Source: Gordonia insulae
GTDB lineage: Bacteria > Actinomycetota > Actinomycetes > Mycobacteriales > Mycobacteriaceae
Assembly: GCF_003855095.1 (NCBI RefSeq)
Contig: NZ_CP033972.1
Location: 186,001-250,000 of the forward strand
Reading direction: 5' to 3'
DNA length: 64,000 nucleotides
Position numbers and translations under genes: made by a program. The stretch's first letter is position 1. Each line of letters starts with the position of its first letter. Under the pieces are notes generated by a model. That model searched no databases. It had not been told where the DNA came from and saw only the letters and a program-made list of their open reading frames with translations. Positions 7,732 to 17,736 of the stretch are shown here, one piece after another.

Positions 7732-9122
7732 CGGTAGTCGATCTGATCAACCCGGCGACCGAGGAAGTCGTCACCACCGTGGACCTGCTCGACGAATCGG
7801 CGGTCGACGAGGCCGTCGCGACCGCGCATCGGGCGCAACGGATCTGGGCGGCGCTCTCTCCGGCCGCACGCGCCGCCGGACTGCGTGACCTCGCCGCGGC
7901 GGTGGACGGGAACCGAGACGAGCTCGCCGCTCTCGAGGTGGCGAACTCCGGTCATCCCATCGGCCAGGCGAGGTGGGAGGCCGAACACGTCCGTGACGTG
8001 CTGACCTTCTACTCGGCATCCCCGGAACGGTTGTCGGGCAAGCAGATCCCCGTGGCCGGCGGCATCGACATGACATTCTGCGACCCCATCGGCGTGGTCG
8101 GGATCATCACGCCGTGGAACTTCCCGATGACCATCGCGTCGTGGGGATTCGCTCCCGCACTGGCGGCGGGTAACGCGGTGATCGTCAAACCCGCCGAATG
8201 GACACCGCTCACCACCATCCGGCTCGCCGAGATCGCCGAGGAGGCGGGCCTGCCGCCCGGGCTGCTCCAGGTGGTGCCCGGGCGGGGCGATGTGGTGGGC
8301 GAGGCGATGCTCGGACATCCGGGTATCGGCAAGATCGTGTTCACGGGCTCCACCCGGACCGGACGGCACGTGATGACGCGGGCCGCGGAGTCGGTCAAGC
8401 GGATCACCCTCGAACTCGGCGGCAAGAGCGCCAACATCGTGTTCGCCGACTCCGACCTCGAGCAGGCGGCCGCGACCGCACCCTACGGCGTGTTCGACAA
8501 TGCCGGCCAGGACTGCTGCGCCCGGAGTCGAATCCTGGTGCAGCGCAGTGTCTACGACCGTTTCATGGAGTTGCTGGAGCCCGCCGTCGCGGGTGTGCGG
8601 GTGGGCGACCCGATCGACGACGCCACCGAGATGGGGCCGTTGGTGTCCCGGGCGCACTGGCAGAAGGTCGCGTCCTATGTCCCCGACGACGCGCCGGTCG
8701 CCTTCCGTGGCACCGCTCCCGAGGGGCCCGGCTTCTGGTTCCCGCCGACCGTGCTGACCCCACAGCCCAACGACCGGGCCGTGGTGGAGGAGATCTTCGG
8801 TCCGGTTGTCACCGTGCTGCCGTTCGACGACGAGGCGGACGCCATCGCGATCGCCAACGCCACCGAGTACGGGCTGGCCGGTTCCATCTGGACCGACGAT
8901 CTGTCGCGCGCGTTGCGGGTGTCGCGCGCCGTCGCCGCCGGGAACCTGTCGGTCAACTCGCATTCGTCGGTGCGGTACTCCACGCCGTTCGGCGGCTTCA
9001 AGCAGTCCGGACTGGGCCGCGAACTCGGACCTGATGCGCCACTGGGATTCACCGAGACCAAGAACGTCTTCATCGCCGTGGGTGCCGCGACGCCCGCGCA
9101 GAGCCAGAGAGGGACTTCATGA
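7728..9122 (+). CDS. NAD-dependent aldehyde dehydrogenase
   Basis: This 464-aa member of the aldehyde dehydrogenase superfamily has the proton-relay loop TPWNFPMTIASW, the NAD-binding FTGSTRTGRHV, the catalytic-base stretch LELGGKSAN, and the catalytic Cys in NAGQDCCARSR. It likely oxidises the gamma-glutamyl aldehyde to the acid within this amine pathway, analogous to PuuC or mycobacterial AldC (Rv2858c, from memory). It begins in an ATGA overlap with the hydrolase and ends in an ATGA overlap with the SDR gene, so the operon is tightly coupled. Confidence 0.9.
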   Translation: MTVVDLINPATEEVVTTVDLLDESAVDEAVATAHRAQRIWAALSPAARAAGLRDLAAAVDGNRDELAALEVANSGHPIGQARWEAEHVRDVLTFYSASPERLSGKQIPVAGGIDMTFCDPIGVVGIITPWNFPMTIASWGFAPALAAGNAVIVKPAEWTPLTTIRLAEIAEEAGLPPGLLQVVPGRGDVVGEAMLGHPGIGKIVFTGSTRTGRHVMTRAAESVKRITLELGGKSANIVFADSDLEQAAATAPYGVFDNAGQDCCARSRILVQRSVYDRFMELLEPAVAGVRVGDPIDDATEMGPLVSRAHWQKVASYVPDDAPVAFRGTAPEGPGFWFPPTVLTPQPNDRAVVEEIFGPVVTVLPFDDEADAIAIANATEYGLAGSIWTDDLSRALRVSRAVAAGNLSVNSHSSVRYSTPFGGFKQSGLGRELGPDAPLGFTETKNVFIAVGAATPAQSQRGTS

Positions 9123-9904
9123 GCAACACAGTCGATCTGACCCGACGGCTCGGCGGCCGGGTCGCCGTCGTGACCGGCGGCGGCAGCGGCATCGGCCTGG
9201 CGTCGGCGCGACGCATGCATGCCGAGGGGGCGACGATCGTCATCGGTGATCTGGATCCGGATGCGGGCAAACGCGCCGCCGACGACGTCGACGGGCTCTT
9301 CGTCCCCGTCGACGTGGCGGATCAGGGGCAGGTGGACGAGCTGTTCGACACCGCCGCACAGAGATTCGGTTCTGTCGACATCGCCTTCAACAACGCGGGG
9401 ATCTCGCCGCCCGACGACGACCTCATCGAGAACACCGATCTCGATGCGTGGCAGCGGGTGCAGTCGGTCAATCTCAACTCGGTCTTCTTCTCCTGCAAGG
9501 CCGCCCTGCGGCACATGACCGCGGCGGGCAAGGGCTCGATCGTCAACACCGCGTCGTTCGTGGCGGTCATGGGGTCGGCGACGTCGCAGATCTCCTACAC
9601 CGCATCCAAGGGCGGCGTGCTGGCCATGTCACGGGAACTCGGTGTGCAGTATGCGCGGCAGGGCATCCGGGTCAACGCGTTGTGCCCGGGACCGGTGAAC
9701 ACGCCGCTGCTGAAGGAGTTGTTCGCCAAGGACCCGGAGCGGGCCGCCCGTCGGCTGGTACACGTGCCAGTGGGCCGGTTCGCCGAGCCGGAGGAATTGG
9801 CCGCGGCGGTCGCGTTCCTGGCCAGCGACGACGCGTCGTTCATCACCGGATCGACGTTCCTGGTCGACGGTGGCATCAGCTCCGCCTACGTGACCCCGCT
9901 GTAG
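9119..9904 (+). CDS. Short-chain dehydrogenase/reductase of the amine island
   Basis: This 261-aa classical SDR has the cofactor motif VTGGGSGIGLASARR near residue 18, NNAG, the YTASK active-site pair, and the C-terminal ITGSTFLVDGG. Generic annotation would be 3-oxoacyl-ACP reductase, but the operon suggests another job. With an ethanolamine-derived substrate, an alcohol dehydrogenase is needed to turn gamma-glutamylethanolamide into the aldehyde used by the upstream dehydrogenase. I recall an equivalent SDR (Rv2857c) beside M. tuberculosis glnA4. The substrate is inferred. Confidence 0.88.
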   Translation: MSNTVDLTRRLGGRVAVVTGGGSGIGLASARRMHAEGATIVIGDLDPDAGKRAADDVDGLFVPVDVADQGQVDELFDTAAQRFGSVDIAFNNAGISPPDDDLIENTDLDAWQRVQSVNLNSVFFSCKAALRHMTAAGKGSIVNTASFVAVMGSATSQISYTASKGGVLAMSRELGVQYARQGIRVNALCPGPVNTPLLKELFAKDPERAARRLVHVPVGRFAEPEELAAAVAFLASDDASFITGSTFLVDGGISSAYVTPL

Positions 9905-9911
9905 GAGTCCG

Positions 9912-10655
9912 ATGACCTCGGCCCACTCCGAACAGCTCGCCGACGCACTGCTGGCGCCGGTCCGTCCGGCGAATGCCTTCGAGGAGACGGTCGGCAGGCT
10001 GCTGCAGCTGATCCGGCTGGGGGTGTTCGGACCGGGCGAGTCGATCCCGCCGGAACGGGAGCTCGCGGTGCGACTGGGGGTCAGTCGCGACACGCTGCGG
10101 GAGGCGATCCGCGCCCTGGCCGACGCCGGATTCCTGGTGTCGCGGCGTGGCCGCTACGGCGGGACATTTCTCGCCGAGGTCCTGCCGGCGCCGGGCTCCG
10201 TCGATCACTCCGACCTGGCGGCCGAGGCGGAGCCGATCACCCGCGCCGAACTCGACGACGCCCTCCGGGTCCGGGAGATCCTCGAGGTCGGCGCTGCGCG
10301 CATGGCGGCAGGCCGGACGTTCTCGGCCGCCGAACGTGAATCCCTGTGGACCCGACTCACCGACATCCGCGTGGCCGTCGGCGACGATTACCGTCGGCTC
10401 GACTCCCGGCTGCACCTCGCGATCGCGGAGGCCGCCGGGGCGCCGTCCGTCGTCGCGCTGGTGGCCGACAACCGGATGCGGATCAACCGCCTGCTCGATC
10501 GCATTCCGCAGCTCGAGCGCAACATCGCGCACTCGGAGGAACAGCACGAGGCGATCGTCATCGCGATCCTCACCGGCAACGCCGATGCGGCCGCCGTCGC
10601 GATGCGCGCACATGTCGAGGGCACCGCGACGCTGTTGCACGGCTTCCTGGACTGA
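9912..10655 (+). CDS. FadR-subfamily GntR transcriptional regulator
   Basis: This 247-aa regulator has an N-terminal winged helix-turn-helix (about residues 22-85; LGVSRDTLREAIRALADAGF is the recognition helix) and a helical FCD ligand-binding domain. It is the last gene of the island, 7 nt after the SDR stop, with AGGAG before its ATG. It probably controls the divergent promoters at 5402-5627, where two copies of TCCAATGGT lie. The ligand could be the amine or a gamma-glutamyl intermediate; this is not visible in the sequence. Confidence 0.9.
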   Translation: MTSAHSEQLADALLAPVRPANAFEETVGRLLQLIRLGVFGPGESIPPERELAVRLGVSRDTLREAIRALADAGFLVSRRGRYGGTFLAEVLPAPGSVDHSDLAAEAEPITRAELDDALRVREILEVGAARMAAGRTFSAAERESLWTRLTDIRVAVGDDYRRLDSRLHLAIAEAAGAPSVVALVADNRMRINRLLDRIPQLERNIAHSEEQHEAIVIAILTGNADAAAVAMRAHVEGTATLLHGFLD

Positions 10656-10667
10656 GCCGGCGTCAGA

Positions 10668-11405
10668 TCAGCTGCGGCGGCGCGCGGTGCGTTGCATGCC
10701 CCGCACCTTGGCATTGCCCGGCAGTGGGCCCTTGGGCACCCCGGGTCCCGGGGCCTTGCCGCCGAGCGCGGCGAGCCTGCCCTCGAGGGCGTCGATCCGC
10801 TTGCCGTCGATGTTCTTGGGCAGCTTGTTGATGTGTCGCTCGAGCTTGCTCAGCGGAACCTGGCCGTCGTCGTTGCCGACGACGATCTCGTAGATCGGGG
10901 TGTCGCCGACAACGCGTGCGACCTTCTTCTTTTCTTGGGACAGAAGCGTTCTGACGCGGGTGGGCGACCCCTCGGCGACCAGGATCACGCCCGGTTTGCC
11001 GATCACCCGGTGCACGGCGTCGAGGTGGGCGTTGCCCGACACCGCCTGCTTGACGCGCCACTGGCCACGCATGTTGCCGAGGGCCCAACCCGCTGCGCCG
11101 GCCTGTCCCTCCGCCTTCGTGTAGACGGTGCGCTGCACCCGACGGCCGAACAGGATGAAGGCGGCGAGCAGGCCCAGCACGATACCCAGCGGCAGCAGCA
11201 GCCAGACCGAACCGAAGACGAAACCGAGCACGACGAAGACCGCGACGATGGCGACGAACAGGCCGACCATGTACGGGATGAGCCGCTTGTCTTCCTTGCG
11301 CTGCATCTGGAAGGCCTGCCACAGCTGCTGGCGCCTCTCCTTGGACGCCTGCCTCCGGGCCTTCTTTGCTGCGGCCTTCGCCTCTTTGTCTTGCGCCTTT
11401 GCCAT
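10668..11405 (-). CDS. DUF4191 family membrane protein
   Basis: This 245-aa protein has a highly charged Lys/Arg/Ala-rich N-terminus (residues 1-45), two adjacent transmembrane helices (about 48-70 and 72-92), then a soluble domain and a basic C-terminal tail. It corresponds to M. tuberculosis Rv2219 (about 250 aa), which likewise sits next to lipA. Function is unknown. The ATG at 11405 is supported by a -10 box TAAACT 7 nt upstream, so it is probably leaderless and separate from the lipA transcript. Confidence 0.85.
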   Translation of the reverse strand: MAKAQDKEAKAAAKKARRQASKERRQQLWQAFQMQRKEDKRLIPYMVGLFVAIVAVFVVLGFVFGSVWLLLPLGIVLGLLAAFILFGRRVQRTVYTKAEGQAGAAGWALGNMRGQWRVKQAVSGNAHLDAVHRVIGKPGVILVAEGSPTRVRTLLSQEKKKVARVVGDTPIYEIVVGNDDGQVPLSKLERHINKLPKNIDGKRIDALEGRLAALGGKAPGPGVPKGPLPGNAKVRGMQRTARRRS

Positions 11406-11412
11406 GGTGCCC

Positions 11413-11418
11413 AGTTTA
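11413..11418 (-). promoter_or_regulatory. -10 box TAAACT, leaderless DUF4191 gene
   Basis: TAAACT on the minus strand lies 7 nt before the ATG at 11405, the usual distance for a transcript starting at the start codon. Confidence 0.6.
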
Positions 11419-11488
11419 CGTCGCAGGGTTGCGCGCCGGACGAGACGGTCGAACTCGATCCCGACCGGGGCCTTCGAGCGGGTGGCGC

Positions 11489-12562
11489 CTACTTGGCGAG
11501 GCGCGCGAGCAGGCTGGTCGCCTCTTGGCTGGCCGAACCCTCGTCGGCCAGGTGCGCCATGGCCGGCGCCAGTTCGCGACCGCGATGCGCCATCGCCTGC
11601 GCGTACAGGCGACCGGCACGATACGACGACCGCACCAGCGGTCCGGCCATCACGCCGGCGAAGCCGATCTCGGTGGCGAACTCGGAATGGTCGACGAACT
11701 CCTCCGGCTTGACCCACCGCTCCACCGGATGGTGCCGCGGCGACGGCCGCAGGTACTGGGTGATGGTCAGGATGTCGCAGCCCGCCTCGTGCAGGTCGAC
11801 GATGGCCGACTGGACCTCTTCCGGGGTCTCACCCATGCCGAGGATCAGGTTGGACTTGGTCACCAGGCCGAAGTCGCGGGCCTGGGTGATCACGTCGAGC
11901 GATCGTTCATACCGGAACGCCGGACGGATGCTCTTGAAGATCCGCGGCACCGTCTCGAGATTGTGGGCGAGCACCTCCGGGCCGGCGTCGAACACCTCGG
12001 CCAGCAGGTCCGGCTTGGCGTGGAAGTCGGGGATGAGGTTCTCCACGCCGGTACCCGGGTTGAGGCGCTTGATGGCGCGCACGGTCTCGGCGTACAGCCA
12101 GGCGCCCTCGTCGGGCAGGTCGTCGCGGGCGACGCCGGTGATGGTCGAGTAGCGCAGGCCCATGGCCTGGACGCTCTCGGCGACCCGACGGGGTTCGTCA
12201 CGGTCGAGTTCGGCCGGCTTACCGGTGTCGATCTGGCAGAAGTCGCACCGTCGCGTGCACTGTTCGCCGCCGATGAGGAATGTGGCCTCGCGGTCCTCCC
12301 AACATTCGTAGATGTTGGGGCAGCCGGCCTCCTCGCATACGGTGTGCAAGCCCTCGCGCTTCACCAGGCCTTTCAGCTCGGTGTACTCGGGGCCCATCGT
12401 GGCGCGCGTCTTGATCCAGTTCGGCTTGCGCTCGATGGGGGTCTGCGCGTTGCGCACCTCGAGGCGGAGCAGTTTGCGGCCACTCGGGGCGGTGTTCGGG
12501 GTGGTTCCGCCCGGGGTGGTGGCGGGAGAAGTGATCTCGTCAGAGGTTGGGGACACAGTCAC
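11489..12562 (-). CDS. lipA: Lipoyl synthase (LipA)
   Basis: This radical-SAM enzyme inserts two sulfurs into protein-bound octanoyl groups. The 357-aa protein has both cluster motifs: [12 protein letters not shown] for the auxiliary 4Fe-4S cluster and CTRRCDFC (CxxxCxxC) for the SAM cluster. The first 35 residues are a Ser/Thr/Pro-rich extension. The GTG at 12562 overlaps the lipB stop as GTGA; a second GTG at 12556 is possible. It is the last gene of an operon with the E2 subunit, an epimerase-like gene and lipB, so the lipoyl acceptor protein and its modifying enzymes are made together. Confidence 0.97.
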   Translation of the reverse strand: MTVSPTSDEITSPATTPGGTTPNTAPSGRKLLRLEVRNAQTPIERKPNWIKTRATMGPEYTELKGLVKREGLHTVCEEAGCPNIYECWEDREATFLIGGEQCTRRCDFCQIDTGKPAELDRDEPRRVAESVQAMGLRYSTITGVARDDLPDEGAWLYAETVRAIKRLNPGTGVENLIPDFHAKPDLLAEVFDAGPEVLAHNLETVPRIFKSIRPAFRYERSLDVITQARDFGLVTKSNLILGMGETPEEVQSAIVDLHEAGCDILTITQYLRPSPRHHPVERWVKPEEFVDHSEFATEIGFAGVMAGPLVRSSYRAGRLYAQAMAHRGRELAPAMAHLADEGSASQEATSLLARLAK

Positions 12563-13281
12563 CGCTCCGATCCTACGCTCGCGGTGATGAGCCCATCGGG
12601 TGCGTGGTGGTCGTCGTCGAGGGCCCGCTCGACGGCCGCGGCGATCGGATCGAGGACCGCGTCGACCGTGATCGGCCGCCCGACCTCGAGACTCAGCGAG
12701 GTCACACCGGCATCGGCGATACCGCACGGCACGATCGCCTCGAACGCCGCCATGTCGGGGTCGACGTTGAGGGCGAAGCCGTGCAGCGCGACACCCCGAG
12801 CCACCCGGATGCCGATCTGACCGAGTTTGCGTTCTCCGCTCCGGTTCGGCGCGCTGTCCCGGTCCGTGACCCACACACCCGACCGGCCCTCGACGCGGCC
12901 CGTGGCGACTCCCAGGTCGGCGCACACCGTGATCAGGGCCTCCTCGAGTCGCCGGACGTACTCGACGACGTCGAGCGGTTCGGCGAGTCGGACGATCGGG
13001 TAGCCGACGAGCTGACCCGGTCCGTGCCAGGTGATCCGGCCGCCGCGGTCGACGTCGATGACGGGTGAGCCGTCGGTGGGTCGGTCGGCTTCCTCGGTGC
13101 GTTTGCCCGCCGTGTAGGTCGACGGATGTTCGAGCAGCAGCAGAACGTCGTGGTCGAGGGCGCCGTCGGCCCGCTCGCCCGCGAGCCGATGCTGCAACTC
13201 GTAGGCGGACGTGTAGTCGACGACGCCGAGTCGCCGGACCTCGATCGGCGCGGTGGAGGCGCGGATGGATCGATCACGCAT
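12559..13281 (-). CDS. lipB: Octanoyl-[ACP]:protein N-octanoyltransferase (LipB)
   Basis: LipB moves octanoate from acyl carrier protein onto the lipoyl domains of 2-oxoacid dehydrogenases. The 240-aa protein shows [15 protein letters not shown], the ligand-pocket block [17 protein letters not shown], and the catalytic Lys ([10 protein letters not shown]) and Cys ([14 protein letters not shown]). The ATG at 13281 is chosen over longer in-frame starts because it overlaps the stop of the upstream gene and gives the usual family length (M. tuberculosis about 230 aa). lipA follows with a 4-nt overlap. Confidence 0.96.
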   Translation of the reverse strand: MRDRSIRASTAPIEVRRLGVVDYTSAYELQHRLAGERADGALDHDVLLLLEHPSTYTAGKRTEEADRPTDGSPVIDVDRGGRITWHGPGQLVGYPIVRLAEPLDVVEYVRRLEEALITVCADLGVATGRVEGRSGVWVTDRDSAPNRSGERKLGQIGIRVARGVALHGFALNVDPDMAAFEAIVPCGIADAGVTSLSLEVGRPITVDAVLDPIAAAVERALDDDHHAPDGLITASVGSER

Positions 13282-14155
13282 TGACGTATCCCAGCGCGTC
13301 GTCGATCCCCGGATGGTCGAAGGTGAATCCGTTGTCGGTGAGCACACCAGGTGCAACGCGCTGACTGAACAGAATCATTTCCTCCGCCATCTCGCCGCCG
13401 ACGGCTTTCGCCGCGAACGCCGGCACCTTCAGGATCGTCGGGCGGTGCATCGCCCGTCCCATGGCGTCGGCGAACTCGCCGAACGGCAGCGCCCCCGGCG
13501 ACGACAGATTCACCGGTCCGCTGATCGAGGACTCGAGCAGGAACGCGATCGCGCGTACCTCGTCGGGCAGGCTGATCCAGGAGAAGTACTGCTTGCCGTC
13601 GCCGATCGCGCCGCCGAGTCCAAGCCAGAACACCGGCCGCAACCGCGACAGCAGGCCGCCCTTGCGTGACAACACCGGTGCGGTGCGCAGCAACACGACC
13701 CGGGTCCCGCCGGCACCGGCCGTGGCCGCACGCTCCCAGTCGGTCACCAGCCCGGCGAGGAAACCTTCTCCGGCGGAGTCGGTTTCGGTCGCAACATCGG
13801 ACCCGGTGTTGCCGTAGTAGCCGGTCGCCGAGGCGCTGATGAACGTCGGCACCCCGGCGCGGGTCACAGCGTCGGCGAGCACTTCGGTCGGGGTGATCCG
13901 CGAGTCCCGCAGTTCCTGCTTGAACCGGCCGGTCCAACGTTGGTTGGCGACGCCGACCCCGCCGAGCGAGATCACCGCGTCGACGCCTTCCAGGCTCTCG
14001 TCCGGAACCCCGAATGTCTCGGGGTCCCAGCTGAACTCGTCATCGGAAAGCGCCTCGCGGCGAACCAGGCGGACCACGGAGTGGCCCGCGTCCCGCAAGG
14101 CGGAGACCACCGCGGAGCCGATCAGCCCCTGCGAGCCGGCGACGGCTACCCGCAT
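13274..14155 (-). CDS. TIGR01777 family (SDR39U1-like) nucleotide-sugar epimerase-like protein
   Basis: This 293-aa extended SDR protein begins with a Rossmann fingerprint ([15 protein letters not shown]). It ends with a DUF1731-type domain ([23 protein letters not shown]), typical of the TIGR01777 family (YfcH, SDR39U1, Rv2216). Substrates are not established for this family. It lies between the lipoyl E2 gene (6-nt gap) and lipB (overlapping), as in mycobacteria, so a link to lipoylation or E2 function is suggested only by context. Confidence 0.9.
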   Translation of the reverse strand: MRVAVAGSQGLIGSAVVSALRDAGHSVVRLVRREALSDDEFSWDPETFGVPDESLEGVDAVISLGGVGVANQRWTGRFKQELRDSRITPTEVLADAVTRAGVPTFISASATGYYGNTGSDVATETDSAGEGFLAGLVTDWERAATAGAGGTRVVLLRTAPVLSRKGGLLSRLRPVFWLGLGGAIGDGKQYFSWISLPDEVRAIAFLLESSISGPVNLSSPGALPFGEFADAMGRAMHRPTILKVPAFAAKAVGGEMAEEMILFSQRVAPGVLTDNGFTFDHPGIDDALGYVNA

Positions 14156-14161
14156 CGCGTC

Positions 14162-15931
14162 CTAGAGTCCGAGATCGGCGGCGAACGCGGCCTGCTCGAG
14201 GCGTTTCTTCACGGTGGTGAGGAATCGGCCCGCGTCCGCACCGTCGATCAGGCGGTGATCGTAGGTGAGCGGCAGGTACGACATCGACCGCACCGCGATC
14301 GACTCCGACCCGTCGTCACCGGAGATGACCACCGGGCGCTTGACGATGGCGCCGGTCCCGAGCATCGCCGCCTGTGGCGGCACCAGGATCGGGGTGTCGA
14401 ACAGGGCACCCTGACTGCCGATGTTGGTGATGGTGAACGTGCCGCCGGCCAGCTCGTCGGGCTTGAGCTTGTTGGTCCGCGCACGGCCCGCGATGTCGGC
14501 GATGGCCCGGGCGAGCCCGGCGATCGACAGGTCGTCGGCGTTGTGGATCACCGGGGACAGCAGTCCCTGCTCGGTGTCGACGGCGATGCCGAGATGCACC
14601 TTGTCGTAGTAGGTGATCTCCTTCTTGTCCTCGTCGATCGACGCATTGACGTTCGGGTGCGCCTTGAGCGCCTCGACGACGGCCTTCGCGATGAACGGCA
14701 GGAAGGTGAGGTTCACACCCTCGGACGCCTTGAACGATTCCTTGGCCTGCTTGCGCAGCGTCACGATCTTGGTCATGTCGACCTCGAAGACCTGGGTGAG
14801 CTGTGCGCTGGTCTGCAGCGACTCGCGGGTCTTCTTGGCCGTGATCTGCCGGATCCGGTTGATCTTCTGCGTGGTTCCGCGCAACGCGGCCAGCTCGGGC
14901 TTGACCTCCGGCGACGCCGAGGCGGCAGGTGCCTGCGGAGTAGTGGGAGCTGATGCGGCGGGTGCGGGCGCCTCGGCAGGAGCCTTGGCGGCCTCGGCCG
15001 CGGCCAGCACATCCTGCTTGCGGATGCGGCCGCCGACGCCGGTGCCCTTGATGCTGTTCAGGTCGATGTCGTTCTCCGCGGCCAACTTTCGGACCAGCGG
15101 CGTGACATAGGGAGTCGACTCGACGGTCTTCGGTTCCGGCGCGGGTGCGCTCGCGGGCTTCGACTCCGCAGCGGCGGGTGCCGGTTCGGCCTTGGCGGGT
15201 TCCGGCTCGGGCTCGGGTTCCGGCTCCGGTTCGGGCTCGGACTTGGCCTCGGGCTCCGGTTCGGACTTCGCGGGTGCCGCATTCGCGTCACCGATGACGG
15301 CCAGCTTGCCGCCGACCTCGACGACGTCGTCTTCCTCGGCGACGATCTCCAGCAGGGTGCCGGCGACCGGTGACGGGATCTCGGTGTCGACCTTGTCGGT
15401 GGAGACCTCCAGCAGTGCCTCGTCCGCGGCGACCTCGTCGCCGACTGCCTTGAGCCAGTTGGTGACGGTGCCCTCGGTGACCGACTCGCCGAGCTCGGGC
15501 ATCACCACGTCGGTGCCCTGCGCGGAGCCACCGCCCTTGGTCGATTCCGCCGACGGCTTCTCGGCCGGGGCCTCGGCTTCCGTGGACGGTGCCTCGTCGG
15601 CCTGTTCCGGCTCGCCGGCGTCGGTGGGCTCGTCGCCGCCCGCGGAAGCGGCCGAATCCTCGCCGCCACCGGACTCGGCCGGTGCCTCTTCACCGGCGTC
15701 GCCGATCAGGGCCAGCTCGCCGCCGACCTCGACCACATCGTCTTCCTGCGCGACGATCTTCGTCAGCACACCCGAAGTGGGGGCGGGGATCTCGGTGTCC
15801 ACCTTGTCCGTGGACACTTCGAGCAACGGCTCGTCGGCCTCGACGGTGTCGCCCTCCTCCTTCAGCCACCGAGTGACTGTCCCTTCGGTGACACTTTCAC
15901 CCAGGGCGGGCATCTGGACGGAGAAGGCCAT
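14162..15931 (-). CDS. sucB: Dihydrolipoamide acyltransferase E2 (SucB/DlaT)
   Basis: This is the acyltransferase core of a 2-oxoacid dehydrogenase complex. The 589-aa protein has two lipoyl domains, each with [10 protein letters not shown] (lipoyl-Lys at about 43 and 180), acidic Ala/Pro/Glu linkers with a Glu-Pro repeat around 224-250, an E3-binding domain (about 273-310), and a catalytic domain ending with [11 protein letters not shown] (catalytic His about 559). In mycobacteria the equivalent DlaT serves pyruvate dehydrogenase and peroxide defence; annotation as the succinyl E2 is equally common. The ATG at 15931 follows AGGAG. It leads the lipB-lipA operon. The 191-bp gap upstream shows no gene. 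Confidence 0.95.
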   Translation of the reverse strand: MAFSVQMPALGESVTEGTVTRWLKEEGDTVEADEPLLEVSTDKVDTEIPAPTSGVLTKIVAQEDDVVEVGGELALIGDAGEEAPAESGGGEDSAASAGGDEPTDAGEPEQADEAPSTEAEAPAEKPSAESTKGGGSAQGTDVVMPELGESVTEGTVTNWLKAVGDEVAADEALLEVSTDKVDTEIPSPVAGTLLEIVAEEDDVVEVGGKLAVIGDANAAPAKSEPEPEAKSEPEPEPEPEPEPEPAKAEPAPAAAESKPASAPAPEPKTVESTPYVTPLVRKLAAENDIDLNSIKGTGVGGRIRKQDVLAAAEAAKAPAEAPAPAASAPTTPQAPAASASPEVKPELAALRGTTQKINRIRQITAKKTRESLQTSAQLTQVFEVDMTKIVTLRKQAKESFKASEGVNLTFLPFIAKAVVEALKAHPNVNASIDEDKKEITYYDKVHLGIAVDTEQGLLSPVIHNADDLSIAGLARAIADIAGRARTNKLKPDELAGGTFTITNIGSQGALFDTPILVPPQAAMLGTGAIVKRPVVISGDDGSESIAVRSMSYLPLTYDHRLIDGADAGRFLTTVKKRLEQAAFAADLGL

Positions 15932-16122
15932 CGTTGTTGACTCCTGAACTCGACGTGTGGTCACTAGGTCTGCGCGCCGCGGTGTGTGCGCCGTCGGTGC
16001 ACGGAGACGGGCTGTGGCGGGTGAGCCGTCCGTCCCCGAATCACCCTACCCGGCTCGCGTCACACAGACGTGGTGTGCCCGGACATTTGATGCGTGCCTC
16101 ACGCTCGGTCCGTCGGCGGCGC

Positions 16123-17673
16123 TCAGCCCTGCGCCGCGATGTCCTCGAGCACCCGGGCGATGGTCCGGACGGGGACGCCGGTGCCGCCCTTGGGGGTGTA
16201 CCCCCACGGGCCGCCGGTGTTGAACGCCGGACCGGCGATGTCGATGTGCGCCCAGGCCACCGATGCGGGCACGAACTCCTTGAGGAACAGTCCCGCCGAC
16301 AGCATCCCGCCGTTGCGGTGATTGGTCACGTTCGCCAGATCGGCGACCCGCGACTTGAGGTCGCCACGCAGCTCCGCGGGCAACGGCATCGCCCACGCGT
16401 TCTCGCCGACCTCACGGGACAGCGCCGCGACCCGATCACGGAAGTCGTCGGTGCCCATCACGCCCGGGGTGCGCGCCCCCAGCGCCACCATCTGCGCACC
16501 GGTCAGGGTGGCGGTGTCGATGAGGTAATCGGGTTCGTCCTCGCACGCGCGCACGATGGCGTCGGCGAGGATGAGACGTCCCTCGGCGTCGGTGTTGAGG
16601 ACCTCGACGGTGATGCCGCCGTACTGGGTGAGCACGTCGCCGGGCCGCTGCGCGGTGCCCGACGGCATGTTCTCCGCCATCGGGACGGTCGCCGTGACCG
16701 ACACGTCGAGGTCGAGTCGCGCGGCCAGGATGACGGCGCCGATGACGGCGGCCGCACCACCCATGTCCGACGTCATGTGATCCATGTTCGCGGCCGGCTT
16801 GATCGAGATGCCGCCGGTGTCGAACGTGATGCCCTTGCCGACCAGGGCCACCTTCTTGGCGTCCTTCTTGCCGGTGTGGGTCAGGCGCACCAGCCGGGGC
16901 AGTCGCGACGATCCCTTGCCGACACCGATGATGCCGCCGTATCCGGCCTTCTCGAGCGCCTGATCGTCGAGCACCTCGACCTTGAGGCCTGCCGCGCTGC
17001 CGAGATGGCGGGCCCGCTCGGCGAACTCCTCGGGATAGAGGTGACTCGGCGGCGTGTTCACGAAGTCGCGGGCGATCGCGACCGAGTCGGCCACCGCGAC
17101 GGCATGTGCGAGATCGGCCTTGGCCGCCTTGCCCTTGTCCTCGACGAGCAGGGTCAGTCGGGCCACCGGTGCCTTCTTGGGTCGCGTCTTGTCGGACCGG
17201 AAGGTGTCGAATCGGTACGCGCCCAGGAAGAATCCCTCTGCGGTGGCACCGAGGTCCACCGACGACAGGGTCGTTGCGGCCTGCTCGAGGCCGTCGAGTT
17301 CACGCGCGGCGACGCCGGCGGCCTGACGCAGCTGATCGGCGTCGTCGAGGTTGTCCGCGGTGCCGAGTCCGACCGCGACCACCAGGTCGACGCCGAGACC
17401 GTCGGGCCCGGGCAGGCGGGTGATCTCACCGTGCGATCCGTTCGCGCCCAGTCGGCGGACCGCCGATGCGATCTGGTCGGCCTGCGCGTCGTCGAGGATT
17501 CCGTCCCCGATCGCCAGCGTCGGCTCGGTGGCCGTGGCTTCGCCGTCGGTGCCCTCGTCGCCGTTCTCGGCCTTGATCAGTCCGATCACCAGGGCTTTGT
17601 CGCCCTTCCCGAGGGTGGTCGCCAACTCCAGTTCCGGACCGCGCACGCGGTCGACAGTCTCGTTCTTGGTCAC
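16123..17673 (-). CDS. pepB: Leucyl aminopeptidase (M17)
   Basis: This cytosolic two-metal exopeptidase removes N-terminal residues and processes dipeptides. It has 516 aa, the family's usual size. The metal and active-site blocks are visible: [16 protein letters not shown] (catalytic Lys, metal Asp), [11 protein letters not shown] and the M17 signature [13 protein letters not shown]. The N-terminal domain is divergent, as is usual. The GTG at 17673 is chosen: the frame runs on upstream, but that stretch is antisense to gcvT. It is divergent from gcvT across a 63-bp gap. Confidence 0.95.
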   Translation of the reverse strand: MTKNETVDRVRGPELELATTLGKGDKALVIGLIKAENGDEGTDGEATATEPTLAIGDGILDDAQADQIASAVRRLGANGSHGEITRLPGPDGLGVDLVVAVGLGTADNLDDADQLRQAAGVAARELDGLEQAATTLSSVDLGATAEGFFLGAYRFDTFRSDKTRPKKAPVARLTLLVEDKGKAAKADLAHAVAVADSVAIARDFVNTPPSHLYPEEFAERARHLGSAAGLKVEVLDDQALEKAGYGGIIGVGKGSSRLPRLVRLTHTGKKDAKKVALVGKGITFDTGGISIKPAANMDHMTSDMGGAAAVIGAVILAARLDLDVSVTATVPMAENMPSGTAQRPGDVLTQYGGITVEVLNTDAEGRLILADAIVRACEDEPDYLIDTATLTGAQMVALGARTPGVMGTDDFRDRVAALSREVGENAWAMPLPAELRGDLKSRVADLANVTNHRNGGMLSAGLFLKEFVPASVAWAHIDIAGPAFNTGGPWGYTPKGGTGVPVRTIARVLEDIAAQG

Positions 17674-17736
17674 GGCACAACTCTGCCACAGCGTCGTGCG
17701 CCCTCGCCGGAATGCTTCCCAGTACCGTGGACGACC

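Noticed and set aside
15189..15270. Repetitive GC-rich stretch as a possible mobile or regulatory repeat
   Set aside because: It encodes the Glu-Pro repeat linker between lipoyl and E3-binding domains of the E2 subunit, a normal feature of such proteins.
15934..17736. Very long open frame continuing upstream of gcvT
   Set aside because: The stretch is antisense to pepB, and gcvT homologues begin at the Met at 17737, which has a -10 box just upstream.
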